Positions 1 through 10,000 of a stretch of 64,000 nt of DNA are shown piece after piece. The position numbers were made by a program, and so were the translations under genes. A model generated the notes under the pieces. That model worked only from the letters and a program-made list of their open reading frames with translations, was not told where the DNA came from and did no database searches. Within the stretch, counting starts at the first letter, position 1. Each line of letters begins with the position of its first letter. The DNA comes from JAFMKE01 sp037624485 (GTDB lineage Bacteria > Bacteroidota > Bacteroidia > Chitinophagales > UBA8649). Location: assembly GCA_037624485.1 (NCBI GenBank), contig JASJJC010000016.1, positions 186,001 to 250,000 on the forward strand, written 5' to 3'.

Positions 1-56
1 GACTTAAAATCTAAAGGGCTTTCTACCGGACATTAGTACTTCTTTTAATAAAAATG

Positions 57-65
57 TATTTTTGC
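57..65 (+). promoter_or_regulatory. -7 promoter box (TATTTTTGC) of the AstE-like gene
   Basis: The nine bases match the Bacteroidota -7 consensus TAnnTTTGY exactly. They lie six bases before the ATG at 72, so the transcript would start at about 69 and have almost no leader. An in-frame ATG at 54 overlaps the box and is therefore unlikely to be the true start. No -33 TTG is seen at the expected distance. Confidence 0.55.
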
Positions 66-71
66 AGCCGA

Positions 72-980
72 ATGGAGAGATTGATAGGGAGATATGGGAA
101 GTATGGAGCGGCAAAGACCTTTTTGATTTTTGCAGGGGTTCATGGTAATGAAAAACTCGGCATCCAGGCTCTCGAGGAGTTGTTTAGGGAGTTTGAAGAG
201 AAACAAGTTGATTTTGATGGCACAATCATAGGAATTGCTTGCAACTTGGCAGCACTAAAACAAGACATACGATACATCCATAAGGATTTGAATAGGCAAT
301 GGTATCTTTCAAAAATTCGCAAGCTGGCCGCCTTACCCTATGGTATGCTTAACACTTCGGAAGATATTGAACAAAAGCATATATTAGAGTTAATCCTAGA
401 TGTAGTTTATGATAAGGGCAAAGAGTTAATGCTCATAGACTTGCATACCACTTCTGCCATTGGAGGTTGTTTTTGTATTACCAATTCTCATCCTAGAAGC
501 AAGGAATTGGCTCTTGATATTCCGGTACCACTGATTAATGGAATGGTCGGAAAAATTAAAGGAACAACCTTAGAATATTTTGATGAATTAGGTTTGCCAG
601 CAGTCGCTTATGAGGCTGGTCAACATACAGAAATTGAGGCCGTCGATCGCATGAAGGCAGGTTTAGTATCTATTTTCACAAAAACATCTTGTTTAAATGA
701 GAGGGATTTGGAACCCTATCAGTATATCCTTGATAAAATGACTCAGGATTTCAATCATTTACCACAAAATGTCGAAGTTGTTCATCTTCATAAGATTACA
801 GAGGAAGACGAGTTCATGATGAATCCTGGTTACATCAATTTTCAAGAAGTAAAAAAAGGAGAACATTTGGCTGACGATAGAAACGGAAAGATATTAGCTC
901 CTTCAGATGGTTTGATTCTTATGCCTTTGTATCAAAAGAAGGGGAGTGATGGTTTCTTTATTGTGAGGGAACTGGACTAA
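72..980 (+). CDS. Succinylglutamate desuccinylase/aspartoacylase (AstE/AspA) family zinc deacylase
   Basis: This 302-residue protein belongs to the AstE/aspartoacylase branch of the M14 zinc carboxypeptidase fold, which hydrolyses N-acyl amino acids. The zinc site is visible as GVHGNE, with His24 and Glu27 as likely ligands, and the later LIDLHTT segment supplies the third ligand. YEAGQH matches the region carrying the catalytic glutamate. The ATG at 72 was chosen because the upstream ATG at 54 sits inside a consensus promoter box. The gene converges on msrB and the two overlap by four bases at their 3' ends. The substrate cannot be decided from sequence; N-acetyl or N-succinyl amino acids are the family norm. 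Confidence 0.85.
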   Translation: MERLIGRYGKYGAAKTFLIFAGVHGNEKLGIQALEELFREFEEKQVDFDGTIIGIACNLAALKQDIRYIHKDLNRQWYLSKIRKLAALPYGMLNTSEDIEQKHILELILDVVYDKGKELMLIDLHTTSAIGGCFCITNSHPRSKELALDIPVPLINGMVGKIKGTTLEYFDELGLPAVAYEAGQHTEIEAVDRMKAGLVSIFTKTSCLNERDLEPYQYILDKMTQDFNHLPQNVEVVHLHKITEEDEFMMNPGYINFQEVKKGEHLADDRNGKILAPSDGLILMPLYQKKGSDGFFIVRELD

Positions 981-1354
981 GGCTTTTTTTTAAAAGCTAA
1001 ACTTAAAGAATTTACACAATACCTCGAGCCTGTGGGCCCGTCATTGAATACATGCCCCAAGTGGCTTTCACAATTTTTACATAATATTTCAGTTCGTTCT
1101 TTATTATTGCTCAAATCTTTCTGAGTCTTGATTTTGTCATTGTCAATTGGACTATGAAAACTTGGCCAACCGCAGCCCGCGTCATATTTTCCTTCAGAAC
1201 TGAAAAGGGATATTCCGCAAGCTCCGCACTGATAATTGCCTTTTTCAAAATGCAGGTTGTATTTTCCAGAAAAGGGTGCTTCTGTCGCTTTTTCTCTTAA
1301 TACCTTGTATTGAGCATCGCTTAATGCATTTTTGTATTCCTCTTCAGGTTTCAT
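977..1354 (-). CDS. msrB: Peptide-methionine (R)-S-oxide reductase
   Basis: MsrB reduces methionine-R-sulfoxide in oxidised proteins in the cytoplasm. The 125 residues form a complete single-domain enzyme. Two CxxC pairs (Cys43/46 and Cys92/95) form the structural zinc site, the catalytic cysteine is Cys113 in RYCVN, and Cys61 in GCGWPSF sits at the usual resolving-cysteine position. The signature HLGHVF is intact. No signal peptide is present. The gene lies 13 nt downstream of the secreted esterase on the same strand, so it could be read through from it, but no functional link is evident. Confidence 0.95.
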   Translation of the reverse strand: MKPEEEYKNALSDAQYKVLREKATEAPFSGKYNLHFEKGNYQCGACGISLFSSEGKYDAGCGWPSFHSPIDNDKIKTQKDLSNNKERTEILCKNCESHLGHVFNDGPTGSRYCVNSLSLAFKKKP

Positions 1355-1367
1355 ATTGAGGGTTTCG

Positions 1368-3512
1368 CTAGTGCTTGATTATGATTTTACTGATATCAAT
1401 TTGAGATTGACTACCCAGCTTTATTAAATAGACACCATCTGCCATTTGAGGCAATATGACATAGGGATTGTAGATTTTAGTTTTTATTATTGGTTTACCA
1501 TCAATAGAAAATAACTCAAATTCAAGCCCATACTCCAAGTTTATTCCATTAATCGAGACTTCATTTTTAGCAGGGTTTGGAACTATTTGTACATTATCGA
1601 GCGCGATTGTTGAAATCGACGAATTTAAATCTACATGGACTTGCTTAATGATGGTGTCTGCACAAGATGATGCCGTTGTCGTAATTAATCTGACGGCATA
1701 AATACCCGGTTGGCTATACGTATGCGTTGGGTTTGGGAGTGCTGAACTATTCCCATCACCAAAATCCCAAGCGTAGAAGAATGCATTAAATGCTTGTTCT
1801 GTAAAGTCCACAGATAACTGATTACTTTGGGAGGAATAATCTGCTAAACTGCAAAAGTTGATGGGTACTATTTGGGTGAGTGTATCGCTGCAGTAGTTGT
1901 TTGCTGAAATTAAGCCAATGCTGTAGCTGCCTTCTTGACTGAAAGACAGGGATAGGGTGTCGCCATATGCTAAGCTTCCATCTTCGAGTATCCAGGTATT
2001 GGAATCACCAAAATCTGAAGTATTTAAAAATAACAAACTACTATCATTTTGAATGACTTGAATTTCTGCCACAGGACATAATGTAGATGCTATCAAGCTG
2101 TCTTTAGAGTTTGAGCAAAAATCATCCTCAATCATCAAACTAAGTAAAAATAAACCTGTATCAGTATACTGCTCGGTAATTGGATTGCCAATTCCTTGAT
2201 TCCCATTGCCAAAATTCCAGGAGAAGGTATTGGCTGCGCTGGTGGATGAAAATGTGAATAATCCATCAAGACTAAAGAATTCTATAAAAGGAATGGGAGG
2301 GGTATTGACTTGAACAGACAATGTAGCCTCTTTGGAAATTTCTCTTTTGTCTAACTCATACCCGCGAAGCACGTGGCTGCCCAATGTGTTCCAAACAATG
2401 CTAATATAATTGGAATCCAGCTGAACCATTGTTCCACCAGAAAAATCCCAACAATATTGGCTTCCTTCCATAGGTGGTAAGAAATAGTTAAGCGTATCAT
2501 TGAGGCATACCGTATTATCTCCTGTTATTTGAATGGAGTCACCGTACATAATTTCATAAAGAAATTTACTTCCTTGTCTAATAATAGTATCCGTTACCCA
2601 TGTTTGCAATTGAAGGAGTTGCGGCTCGTGACCTAATCCTTGTAATGGGAATAAACGATTCTTTATCCCTTGATTATCCAATCGCTGATGGATTAGTAAG
2701 CTGCCTTGAACGCTTGGAAAAATAGGCAATGAAAAAGGACTGCCTTGTGCATAAGGGACGATAATGTCATTGGTGCCATGAAATGATATAACAGGCACGT
2801 TATCTGCAGGATCTGAAGCAATATCGATATATGAAGTGTCGAGCATAGCCCCCCAGTTGTTAATGATTCCGTGGACTCGGACTTCCTGATTATTGAAATT
2901 ATTGTTGCCTGAACAATCTATACAACCCAAATCTGCGGGCTCCAAAGTATAGCCGTAGGTTGAAGGGATATCCGCGCGGTCACTTTCATTCATAAAAGCA
3001 GAAACGAATGAGGCTAGACACCCAGCACTGGTTCCGGTTATGAAAATTGCAGAAGTATCAATCCCATACAGATCGGCATTATCCACAAGGAATCTTAGTG
3101 AAGCACGTAAATCTTGAGTGGCACGGTAAACGGCTCTTTCAGCGCTTTGCCCACTTAAAGGGTTGAATCCTAGTCTATAATCAATAGTGGCAAATACAAA
3201 TCCTCGCTTAGCATACATTGCTGCCATTTGAGGTATTACAGGTTCTGTTCGCCAACCAATTAAAAAACCACCACCAAACTGATGCAAGATCAATGGACGT
3301 TTACTTAAGGTATCTCCAACCGGCTCAATGATATCTAAATATAAATCTTGGGTACTAAATAATCCATAAGGGTCAGCTTCGCCAAACTTGATACCTGAGG
3401 TGCTTTGGGTGTTGGGGAAAACCTCAGAATAGTATCTGCCAGAGCTACAAGGATTTTGAGCTAAGGCGGAAAAACCAAGAACTCCAAAGAGAAGGGATAA
3501 ATATTTCTTCAT
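1368..3512 (-). CDS. Secreted alpha/beta-hydrolase (carboxylesterase-like) with PKD domains and T9SS type A sorting domain
   Basis: This 714-residue protein starts with a signal peptide (about residues 1-19, ending ALAQ). An alpha/beta-hydrolase domain follows at about 55-310. It has an oxyanion-loop FGGGF at 79-83, nucleophile Ser162 in GTSAG, and likely partners Asp249 (GTNDI) and His295 (GLGHE), so the triad is complete. Two or three PKD-like beta-sandwich modules come next; the last carries WDFGDGN. The final ~75 residues (PNPAKNEV ... GVYLIKL) form a type A T9SS sorting domain. The enzyme should therefore be exported and anchored or released at the cell surface, where it would hydrolyse an ester such as an acylated polysaccharide or lipid. 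The substrate is not determinable. Confidence 0.87.
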   Translation of the reverse strand: MKKYLSLLFGVLGFSALAQNPCSSGRYYSEVFPNTQSTSGIKFGEADPYGLFSTQDLYLDIIEPVGDTLSKRPLILHQFGGGFLIGWRTEPVIPQMAAMYAKRGFVFATIDYRLGFNPLSGQSAERAVYRATQDLRASLRFLVDNADLYGIDTSAIFITGTSAGCLASFVSAFMNESDRADIPSTYGYTLEPADLGCIDCSGNNNFNNQEVRVHGIINNWGAMLDTSYIDIASDPADNVPVISFHGTNDIIVPYAQGSPFSLPIFPSVQGSLLIHQRLDNQGIKNRLFPLQGLGHEPQLLQLQTWVTDTIIRQGSKFLYEIMYGDSIQITGDNTVCLNDTLNYFLPPMEGSQYCWDFSGGTMVQLDSNYISIVWNTLGSHVLRGYELDKREISKEATLSVQVNTPPIPFIEFFSLDGLFTFSSTSAANTFSWNFGNGNQGIGNPITEQYTDTGLFLLSLMIEDDFCSNSKDSLIASTLCPVAEIQVIQNDSSLLFLNTSDFGDSNTWILEDGSLAYGDTLSLSFSQEGSYSIGLISANNYCSDTLTQIVPINFCSLADYSSQSNQLSVDFTEQAFNAFFYAWDFGDGNSSALPNPTHTYSQPGIYAVRLITTTASSCADTIIKQVHVDLNSSISTIALDNVQIVPNPAKNEVSINGINLEYGLEFELFSIDGKPIIKTKIYNPYVILPQMADGVYLIKLGSQSQIDISKIIIKH

Positions 3513-3591
3513 TTAGTGATAAAGATAAAAAAGAATAGCTTATCTCGTAATATTGGTTTGAAAGAGAGCCTTTATTATTTTCTTAAAATAT

Positions 3592-4245
3592 TTACAAATA
3601 CGTTATTTTTTTATCGTATTCCTTATCGAGTATACTCAAAAGTTCTTTGAAGTCGTTTTCACTTTCAACAAAATCGAGTTGTGAAGTGTCTACAATAAGT
3701 ACTTTCGACTTGTCCTGTTGCTTGAAAAAATCTAAATAGGTCGAATTTAGTTTTTCGAGATAATCAGGGCTGATGTCAGCTTCATAGCTTCTTCCACGTT
3801 TTTTTATGTTTCGAATGAGAAGGTCAATCGGTTTATGTAAGTATAATATTATCTCGGGTGATTTAATATTGGGGTTAATAATATGAAAGAGCATTTTAAA
3901 AAGCTGTAATTCATCTTCTTTCAATGTGATGTTGGCAAAAACTAATGATTTAAAAAATGCATAATCCGTAATAACTTTTTCTCCAAACAAATTCATTTCT
4001 TCCAACAATTGTTTTTGTTGCTGATAGCGTTCCGCCATGAAGAATAACTCAAGGGAGAAGGCATGCTTTTCTGGGTCCGAATAAAAATTTTGGAGATATG
4101 GGTTGTCTTCGAAATTTTCAAATATCCCTTTACAGGAGTAATGTGTACTTAGCATTTTATTCAAGGTAGTTTTACCCGCCCCAATACATCCTTCTATGGT
4201 TATAAAATTATACACCTTTTTTTTTGTATTCTTTTGGGCACTCAT
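3592..4245 (-). CDS. Deoxynucleoside kinase (dCK/dGK/dAK family)
   Basis: The 217-residue protein phosphorylates deoxynucleosides for nucleotide salvage. The P-loop GCIGAGKTT is near residue 20, the FFMAERY segment matches the family ERS/ERY substrate region, and KKRGRSYE matches the arginine-rich lid. The start lies inside the end of folK (38 nt overlap), and no other ATG precedes the P-loop, so the overlap looks real and suggests translational coupling. The base specificity is not readable from sequence. The charged N-terminal extension (KNTKKK) is probably dispensable. Confidence 0.85.
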   Translation of the reverse strand: MSAQKNTKKKVYNFITIEGCIGAGKTTLNKMLSTHYSCKGIFENFEDNPYLQNFYSDPEKHAFSLELFFMAERYQQQKQLLEEMNLFGEKVITDYAFFKSLVFANITLKEDELQLFKMLFHIINPNIKSPEIILYLHKPIDLLIRNIKKRGRSYEADISPDYLEKLNSTYLDFFKQQDKSKVLIVDTSQLDFVESENDFKELLSILDKEYDKKITYL

Positions 4246-4699
4246 TATCAGCGCAGTTAATCATCATTTCCTTAGTAGTTTTTTTAAGTATTGGATGAAC
4301 GAAATTTGCTTGAATTTCAGCTAAAGGTACAAGAGTAAATGCTCTATTTTGGAGCTCAGGATGAGGAACCTTTAAGCTAGGCTCATTAATTATTTTATCT
4401 TCAAGATAAAGAATGTCGATGTCTAGGGTTCGATTACTCCATTTTAATGTTCTTTTTCTTCCTGCCATTTCTTCAATGAGTAATACCGCCTCGAGCAATT
4501 CTTGAGGTGATAAGCTGGTTTTAATTTCAATTACCTGGTTGAGGAAAGGTTTGTCTGCAACTTTGCCCCAAGCACCACTTTCATATACTTTGCTCATTTG
4601 TAAGACTTTTCCTACAATTTTTTTTAGCTGAAACAAAGCAAAACGCAAGTTAGCGTCTCTGTTTCCTAAATTCCCTCCAAGCAGAAGTATGGCGATCAT
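4208..4699 (-). CDS. folK: 2-amino-4-hydroxy-6-hydroxymethyldihydropteridine pyrophosphokinase
   Basis: HPPK transfers pyrophosphate from ATP to 6-hydroxymethyl-dihydropterin in folate synthesis. The 163 residues match the family size. Visible signatures are LLLGGNLG at the N-terminus, WSNRTLDIDILYL (the metal-binding DxD segment) and the conserved VPHPELQNRAFTLVPL. It overlaps the deoxynucleoside kinase gene by 38 nt and is transcribed first, giving a two-gene unit. It diverges from sppA across a 50 nt gap. Confidence 0.95.
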   Translation of the reverse strand: MIAILLLGGNLGNRDANLRFALFQLKKIVGKVLQMSKVYESGAWGKVADKPFLNQVIEIKTSLSPQELLEAVLLIEEMAGRKRTLKWSNRTLDIDILYLEDKIINEPSLKVPHPELQNRAFTLVPLAEIQANFVHPILKKTTKEMMINCADNECPKEYKKKGV

Positions 4700-4716
4700 T
4701 TAAATGAATTAATTTG

Positions 4717-4725
4717 TACTTTTGT
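4717..4725 (+). promoter_or_regulatory. -7 promoter box (TACTTTTGT) of sppA
   Basis: Exact match to TAnnTTTGY, 24 bases before the sppA ATG, in the divergent gap with folK. It predicts a leader of about 21 nt. Confidence 0.5.
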
Positions 4726-4749
4726 TTTCTCATGTAAACATAAGCAATA

Positions 4750-6531
4750 ATGAATTTTTTTAAGCAAGTTTTGGCAACAATAGTCGGCCTAACAATTTTT
4801 CAAGTCATCAGTTTTCTTATGCTAATCATTTTTATCGGTGTAGTCGCTGGCTCGCTGGGCGATGATGGTGGTTCTTCTCGCGGGGCAAAGACTATTGCAG
4901 ACAACTCATTATTGGTTTTAAAACTAGACTATGACATTCAAGAAAGAGATGGCTATTCGCCATTTGATTTGAATAATTTGGAAAACATATCTCAAGAAAA
5001 AGCAGGACTTCAAAGTATGTTAGAAGCGATTGAGCACGCTCAAAGTAATGATAAGATAAAAGGAATCTATATGGATCTTTCTTTTACACCAAATGCATAT
5101 GCTAGTCTAGATGTATTGAGACAAGCTTTGAATGAATTTAAAACAAGCGGAAAGTTTATTATCGCCTACGGGGAAATGATTGACCAAAAATCCTACTATC
5201 TAGCATCTGTTGCAGGTCGATTATACGCTAATCCTGAGGGATATATTGAATTGCGCGGAATAGGTGCGCGTCTGACCTTTTATAAAAAACTACTCGAAGA
5301 AAAGCTTGATGCGGAAGTACAAGTCTTTAAAGTAGGAGATTATAAAAGTGCAGTAGAACCATTTATTCAAGAAGGCATGAGTGAGGCTAATCGTGAACAG
5401 ATGACTTATTTGCTGCAAGGGATTAAAGAGGATTTTGTGAACAACATCGCTAATGAGCGAAATATTGCTCCAGAAGATTTTGACTCAATCTTAGATTCTT
5501 TATTGGCGCTTGACCCTAAAGATGCGGCAAAATTAAACATTATAGATGGCACGCGCTATTTCGATGAAGTTTTAGTAGAGCTTAAAGAAAATTTAGGAAT
5601 AAGCCCAAATGATGATATCGAATCGATAAGTTTAAATGATTATGCAATTGCAACTGCATCTGTCAATAAATCAAGTCATCAAATTGCGGTTGTATATGCT
5701 GAAGGGAGTATCGTTGACGGCAAGGGAGATGAAGGGAGTATTGGAGGTGAAAAATTTGCCAAACAAATTAGAGCAATTAGAACAGACGAGAATATCGAAG
5801 CCATTGTCCTTCGGGTAAATTCGCCAGGTGGATCTGCATTGGCCTCTGAAGTCATTTGGAGAGAATTGGAGTTGGCTAAAGCCGTTAAACCAGTGGTTGT
5901 TTCAATGGGCGAATTAGCAGCTTCAGGCGGGTATTATATTTCTTGTAATGCAGCGAAAATATTTGCTGAAGAAAATACAATTACAGGTTCAATAGGTGTC
6001 TTTGGTTTGGTTCCAAATTTAGAGAAAATGCTCAATAATAAATTGGGAATTACTTTTGATGATGTAGTTTTAAATGATCACGCAACTTCTAATGGGATAA
6101 CCGAAAAATTTACCGATTACGAGGCGACCGTAATTCAGAAGAATGTCAATAAAATTTATGAAACATTTACTTCAAGGGTAGCTGAAGGCAGAGGTTTACC
6201 TTTGGAAGATGTATTGGCTGTGGCTAGTGGAAGGGTTTGGACAGGCGAGCAAGCTTTAGAAAGAGGCTTGGTAGATGAAATTGGAAGCTTGGATGATGCC
6301 ATAGCTTATGCAGCTGAGTTGGCTGAACTGGAGGATTATAGATTAAAGGAATACCCTGAGGTTCAATCTCCATTTGAACAAATTTTTGAAGAAATGGGAA
6401 TGTCTGCAAAACAACAAGTTATGCATGAGAACTTAGGCCCATTGGCGCCTTTTGTGCAAGATATTCATGAGCTATATAATATGAATGGCAAAGTTCAAGC
6501 ACGTATGCCAGTTTCAATAGAAATATTCTAA
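4750..6531 (+). CDS. sppA: Signal peptide peptidase SppA, 67 kDa type
   Basis: SppA degrades cleaved signal peptides at the membrane. The 593 residues correspond to the long double-domain form. One N-terminal membrane segment (about residues 8-35) is followed by two crotonase-like S49 domains. The general base Lys199 lies in GDYKSAVEPF of the first domain and the nucleophile Ser392 in ELAASGGYY of the second, as in the known Ser-Lys dyad. NSPGGS just before it is the family motif. The gene stands alone between its own promoter and the small exported protein at 6623. Confidence 0.95.
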   Translation: MNFFKQVLATIVGLTIFQVISFLMLIIFIGVVAGSLGDDGGSSRGAKTIADNSLLVLKLDYDIQERDGYSPFDLNNLENISQEKAGLQSMLEAIEHAQSNDKIKGIYMDLSFTPNAYASLDVLRQALNEFKTSGKFIIAYGEMIDQKSYYLASVAGRLYANPEGYIELRGIGARLTFYKKLLEEKLDAEVQVFKVGDYKSAVEPFIQEGMSEANREQMTYLLQGIKEDFVNNIANERNIAPEDFDSILDSLLALDPKDAAKLNIIDGTRYFDEVLVELKENLGISPNDDIESISLNDYAIATASVNKSSHQIAVVYAEGSIVDGKGDEGSIGGEKFAKQIRAIRTDENIEAIVLRVNSPGGSALASEVIWRELELAKAVKPVVVSMGELAASGGYYISCNAAKIFAEENTITGSIGVFGLVPNLEKMLNNKLGITFDDVVLNDHATSNGITEKFTDYEATVIQKNVNKIYETFTSRVAEGRGLPLEDVLAVASGRVWTGEQALERGLVDEIGSLDDAIAYAAELAELEDYRLKEYPEVQSPFEQIFEEMGMSAKQQVMHENLGPLAPFVQDIHELYNMNGKVQARMPVSIEIF

Positions 6532-6622
6532 ATCGGAGAGTATATTTTTTAAAGTCGAATAATTATTCTCTATTAAACAAATCAAATAAATACTATATTA
6601 GATTTAAAGTAAAACTCACAAC

Positions 6623-7063
6623 ATGAAATTAAAACTTCCCTTAGTATTCTTAATTATCATATGTAGCGTTATGATTGGGTTTTCCCAAGATAACAAGCTC
6701 GAAGGAAATTGGATACTAGATGCCATTGAGTTAAGAGAATTTAATGATTCAGATTTGTCTTTCGCCAAAGAAGAATCATTTTTTGGATATTATTTAAATC
6801 GGAGCGAAATATTAGCTATCCAAGACCAAAGATTCCCGGTTGTGATAGGTGGCGATTTAATTAATTATAGCTATGAACTTAGAGGATCAAATTTGATTTT
6901 AAATAATTCCAATACTGTCATTATTTTAAAAGATGGTCAAGAAGAAACAATAAGTAAATCAGGTGAAAGTGAGTTTAAAATTAAAGTCACTAAAAAAACG
7001 ATGATTATTTCGAGGAGAAATCAAACATTTTTTGAGAGTTACACTTTCTCTAGAATTAACTAA
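6623..7063 (+). CDS. Small exported protein, lipocalin-like
   Basis: I do not recognise a named family. The 146-residue product has a clear signal peptide (about residues 1-21, ending GFSQ). The remaining ~125 residues are beta-rich, beginning LEGNWIL and continuing with alternating polar and hydrophobic strands. This resembles the small lipocalin-like proteins common in Bacteroidota (LxGxW start), but the similarity is only by pattern. It is 23 nt upstream of the giant adhesin gene and could be cotranscribed with it. Confidence 0.65.
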   Translation: MKLKLPLVFLIIICSVMIGFSQDNKLEGNWILDAIELREFNDSDLSFAKEESFFGYYLNRSEILAIQDQRFPVVIGGDLINYSYELRGSNLILNNSNTVIILKDGQEETISKSGESEFKIKVTKKTMIISRRNQTFFESYTFSRIN

Positions 7064-7086
7064 CCTATATACCTTAAGCTTTCTAT

Positions 7087-10000
7087 ATGAAAAAATTATA
7101 CATACTATTTGTATTTAGCATTTTTTATGTTTCATTATTTGCACAGTTAGTGAATTATGAGGTTGAAATTATTGCTGTTGAGAGAACCAATTACGGGGAT
7201 TGTAACGCTTGTGGGTCACCCGATCCTACTTGGATTATTGATCTTCAAGATAATGTAAGCCCTGCATTATCTAATGTAGGAATTCATGTGCCGGGAAATT
7301 CAACGGTTTTTACTAATGTCAGTTACACCTTGGCAAATAGGATTAATTCCGGTGCGAATAGTTTTTCTCTTGCATTAGATGCGTGGGAAGATAATTGCAA
7401 TAATGATGTCTTTAATTTTAATTCTTACAACTTTTTTAACTGCTTCCCAAGTGTCTATGGGGATAGCAGAAGATGTAATTCTAGCAATGTAGCATCAGTC
7501 AATTTTAGGACGTTTTCTCCATGCACTTGGCATTCAGGAGTTTCTTCTTGGTGTGGAGATTACCGTTTCACCTATCGCTTTCGATGGTCTTTTAACGAAT
7601 CACCCGTAATTGCTATACAGCCTAGTCCAAGTGACAATAATTTATGTTTAGGTACAGCGCTTAATTTGACAGCTAGCACTACCTTAGATGCTAATGGCTG
7701 GCCGAGTGGCGCCAACTATCAATGGCAAGTTTCAACTTTTACAGATTGTGCTTCCGTACTTGCAAGTTCATGGACCAATGTAGGGGGGGCAAATTCTTCA
7801 AACTTCACTCCACCTCAATCTCCTGGTACTCGTTTGTATCGAGTTTTAATAACTGCAAATTGCTCTTCAAATTTTATAAGTAATACAGTTGCATCAAATT
7901 GTATCAGAGTTTCATACAACCCTTATGGCGTGCCTGGTGATTTACCACCAGATATTCAATCAGGAATTTGTGGGTCAATTGTTTTGCCAGGCTCAACTCA
8001 TCCTTTAAGTGCCTTATTGCCTCCTGCTGTTGGCGCAGCCAATGGTGTCACCTACGCTTGGACGGCTTCAGGTGGTAGTTTTTCTCAAAGTTCTGCTGCT
8101 GCTACAAATTGGACAGCTCCAATTACAGCAGGTAATTATATCATAACCCTAACTTATGAAGATGCTTGTGGTCAATCGGATGCAAACTCAACTTGTGTAG
8201 TTGACGTGGGAAGTCCTAATTGTGATTTTGCCTATGTTGCGACAACAGGAGTTGATGATTTGTTTGCTGGCGGACCAAATAATCCTTATCAAACACTTTC
8301 CTACGCAATTTCGCAATTGGCAGGCAGGAAATATATTCGAATGGCTGGCGGTGTTTATAATGAGACCAGCATTATACAATTAGAAAACGATTTGGTTATT
8401 GAGGGTGGATATCAGTTTCAAGCAGGAATTTGGACTAAAACATCATCTCAAAATACAGATTTGGTATTATCAGGATTTCAAAATAGTCTTGCAACAGGAA
8501 GCTCGAGCATTGAGCATCGAGTAGGAATACTTGGCAATAATGATGATGGATTTACACTCCAAGACCTAACAATTACAAGCACAGCCGTATTTGGTCTTAC
8601 GCCAGATAATCGAGGAAGGTCAAATTATGCGATATTACTAATTAATGGTTGCGAAAATTATAACGTAATTCGTTGTGAAGTAAATTCTGGTAATGCCAGT
8701 GCTGGTTCAAGTGGAACCACACCTTCCAATGGTGGCGGTTCTTTGGGTGGGAGTGGTCTTGGATCTGGAGGTTCAGGTGCTAATGGGAATGGTAATCCTG
8801 GAGGAGGAGCATCAGGAGACGGTGGCGATAATGCAGCGTTTAATGCTTCGATTCATCCACCATATGTTAACCCAGCCGGCTCAACTGGTTCAGGTGGTTT
8901 TAGTGGTGTTGGAACGGATAATTGTGGAGGAAGTGGTGGTGGATGTCCTTTTAGCAGTAATGGTTGCAGTGGTAACTCAGGAAATAATGGTAATAGTGGA
9001 TTAAATGGTCGATCATGGCAAGTCAATGATAGGCCGACTGCAGGTATTCCTAATGCTACATATTATGTGCCAGGGGGTCAAGCCGGTATTGGCCAAGATG
9101 GCGGGGGTGGTGGCCAAGGTGCCGGTGGTAATGGTTCTAGAGGAGGAAGAGTAGGGTGTGTAAGTTGTGATGGCTTTAATGGAGGTACAGGCGGCAACGG
9201 CGGACCTGGCGGTAGAGGCGGAACTGGTGGCTATGGCTCAGGTGGGTCATTTGCTATCTATACAGATAACTCCAACATCGGAGTAAATTTTTCGAATATT
9301 CTTTTAAATACACCCCTTAATCAAGTTTCGGGAGGTAATGGAGCTAATGGAAGTTCAGGATTAAATGGTGGTAATGGGTCAGGAGGTAATTGTAACGGAT
9401 GTGTGAATGGTAGTAAATGCTCTGGCAGTGGTGGTCAAGGTGGAGCAGGAGGTAATGGAGGTCGAGGTAGAGACGGTGCCAATGGTGTGAACGCTCATCT
9501 TGTAGTTGACGGAGTAAGCTCAAATCCAAGTACTTCGATTCCAAATTCTCCAATTGTGTCTATTAATTATAATAATGCGAAAGCTTGTATTTATAGTGAA
9601 ATCAGCTTGAGTAAAGATGGGCCGAATAGTTGGAATATTCCTTTACCTTATGTCAATGATTTAAGTGATAGTCCAGCGCCATTAGTTACCTCATCTTTCT
9701 CAAATGGAGATAATGATGTGTTGGTGTACAGCACAACTCCAGGTCAAGTTGTCAATCTTCAAATCGGTGGAGCAACATTTAACAGCTACTTAAGAATTGC
9801 AGATGTTCAAAGAGCCTTGCCATCTTTGACGGTATCTCCGGCAAATATGACTTGTATAAACACTTCGATAAATTTAAGTGCAACGTCATGGGGGACAGAA
9901 GTTGAATATGATTGGAGAATTTATCAAGGTACAGACGTCGATAATCCTTCCTTGTCTCCTTCAACTATATCAGCACCAACCTTCAATTTAAATGGATTGT

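Noticed and set aside
54..71. Earlier ATG for the AstE-like gene
   Set aside because: It overlaps an exact -7 promoter box, so it would precede the transcript start.
8693..9004. Valine- and leucine-rich 103-codon frame within the giant surface protein
   Set aside because: It is a frame-shifted reading of the glycine-rich codons and has no start context.
8701..9492. Possible DNA tandem repeat or CRISPR-like array in the glycine-rich region
   Set aside because: The similarity comes from GGN codon bias; there is no constant repeat unit or regular spacer length.
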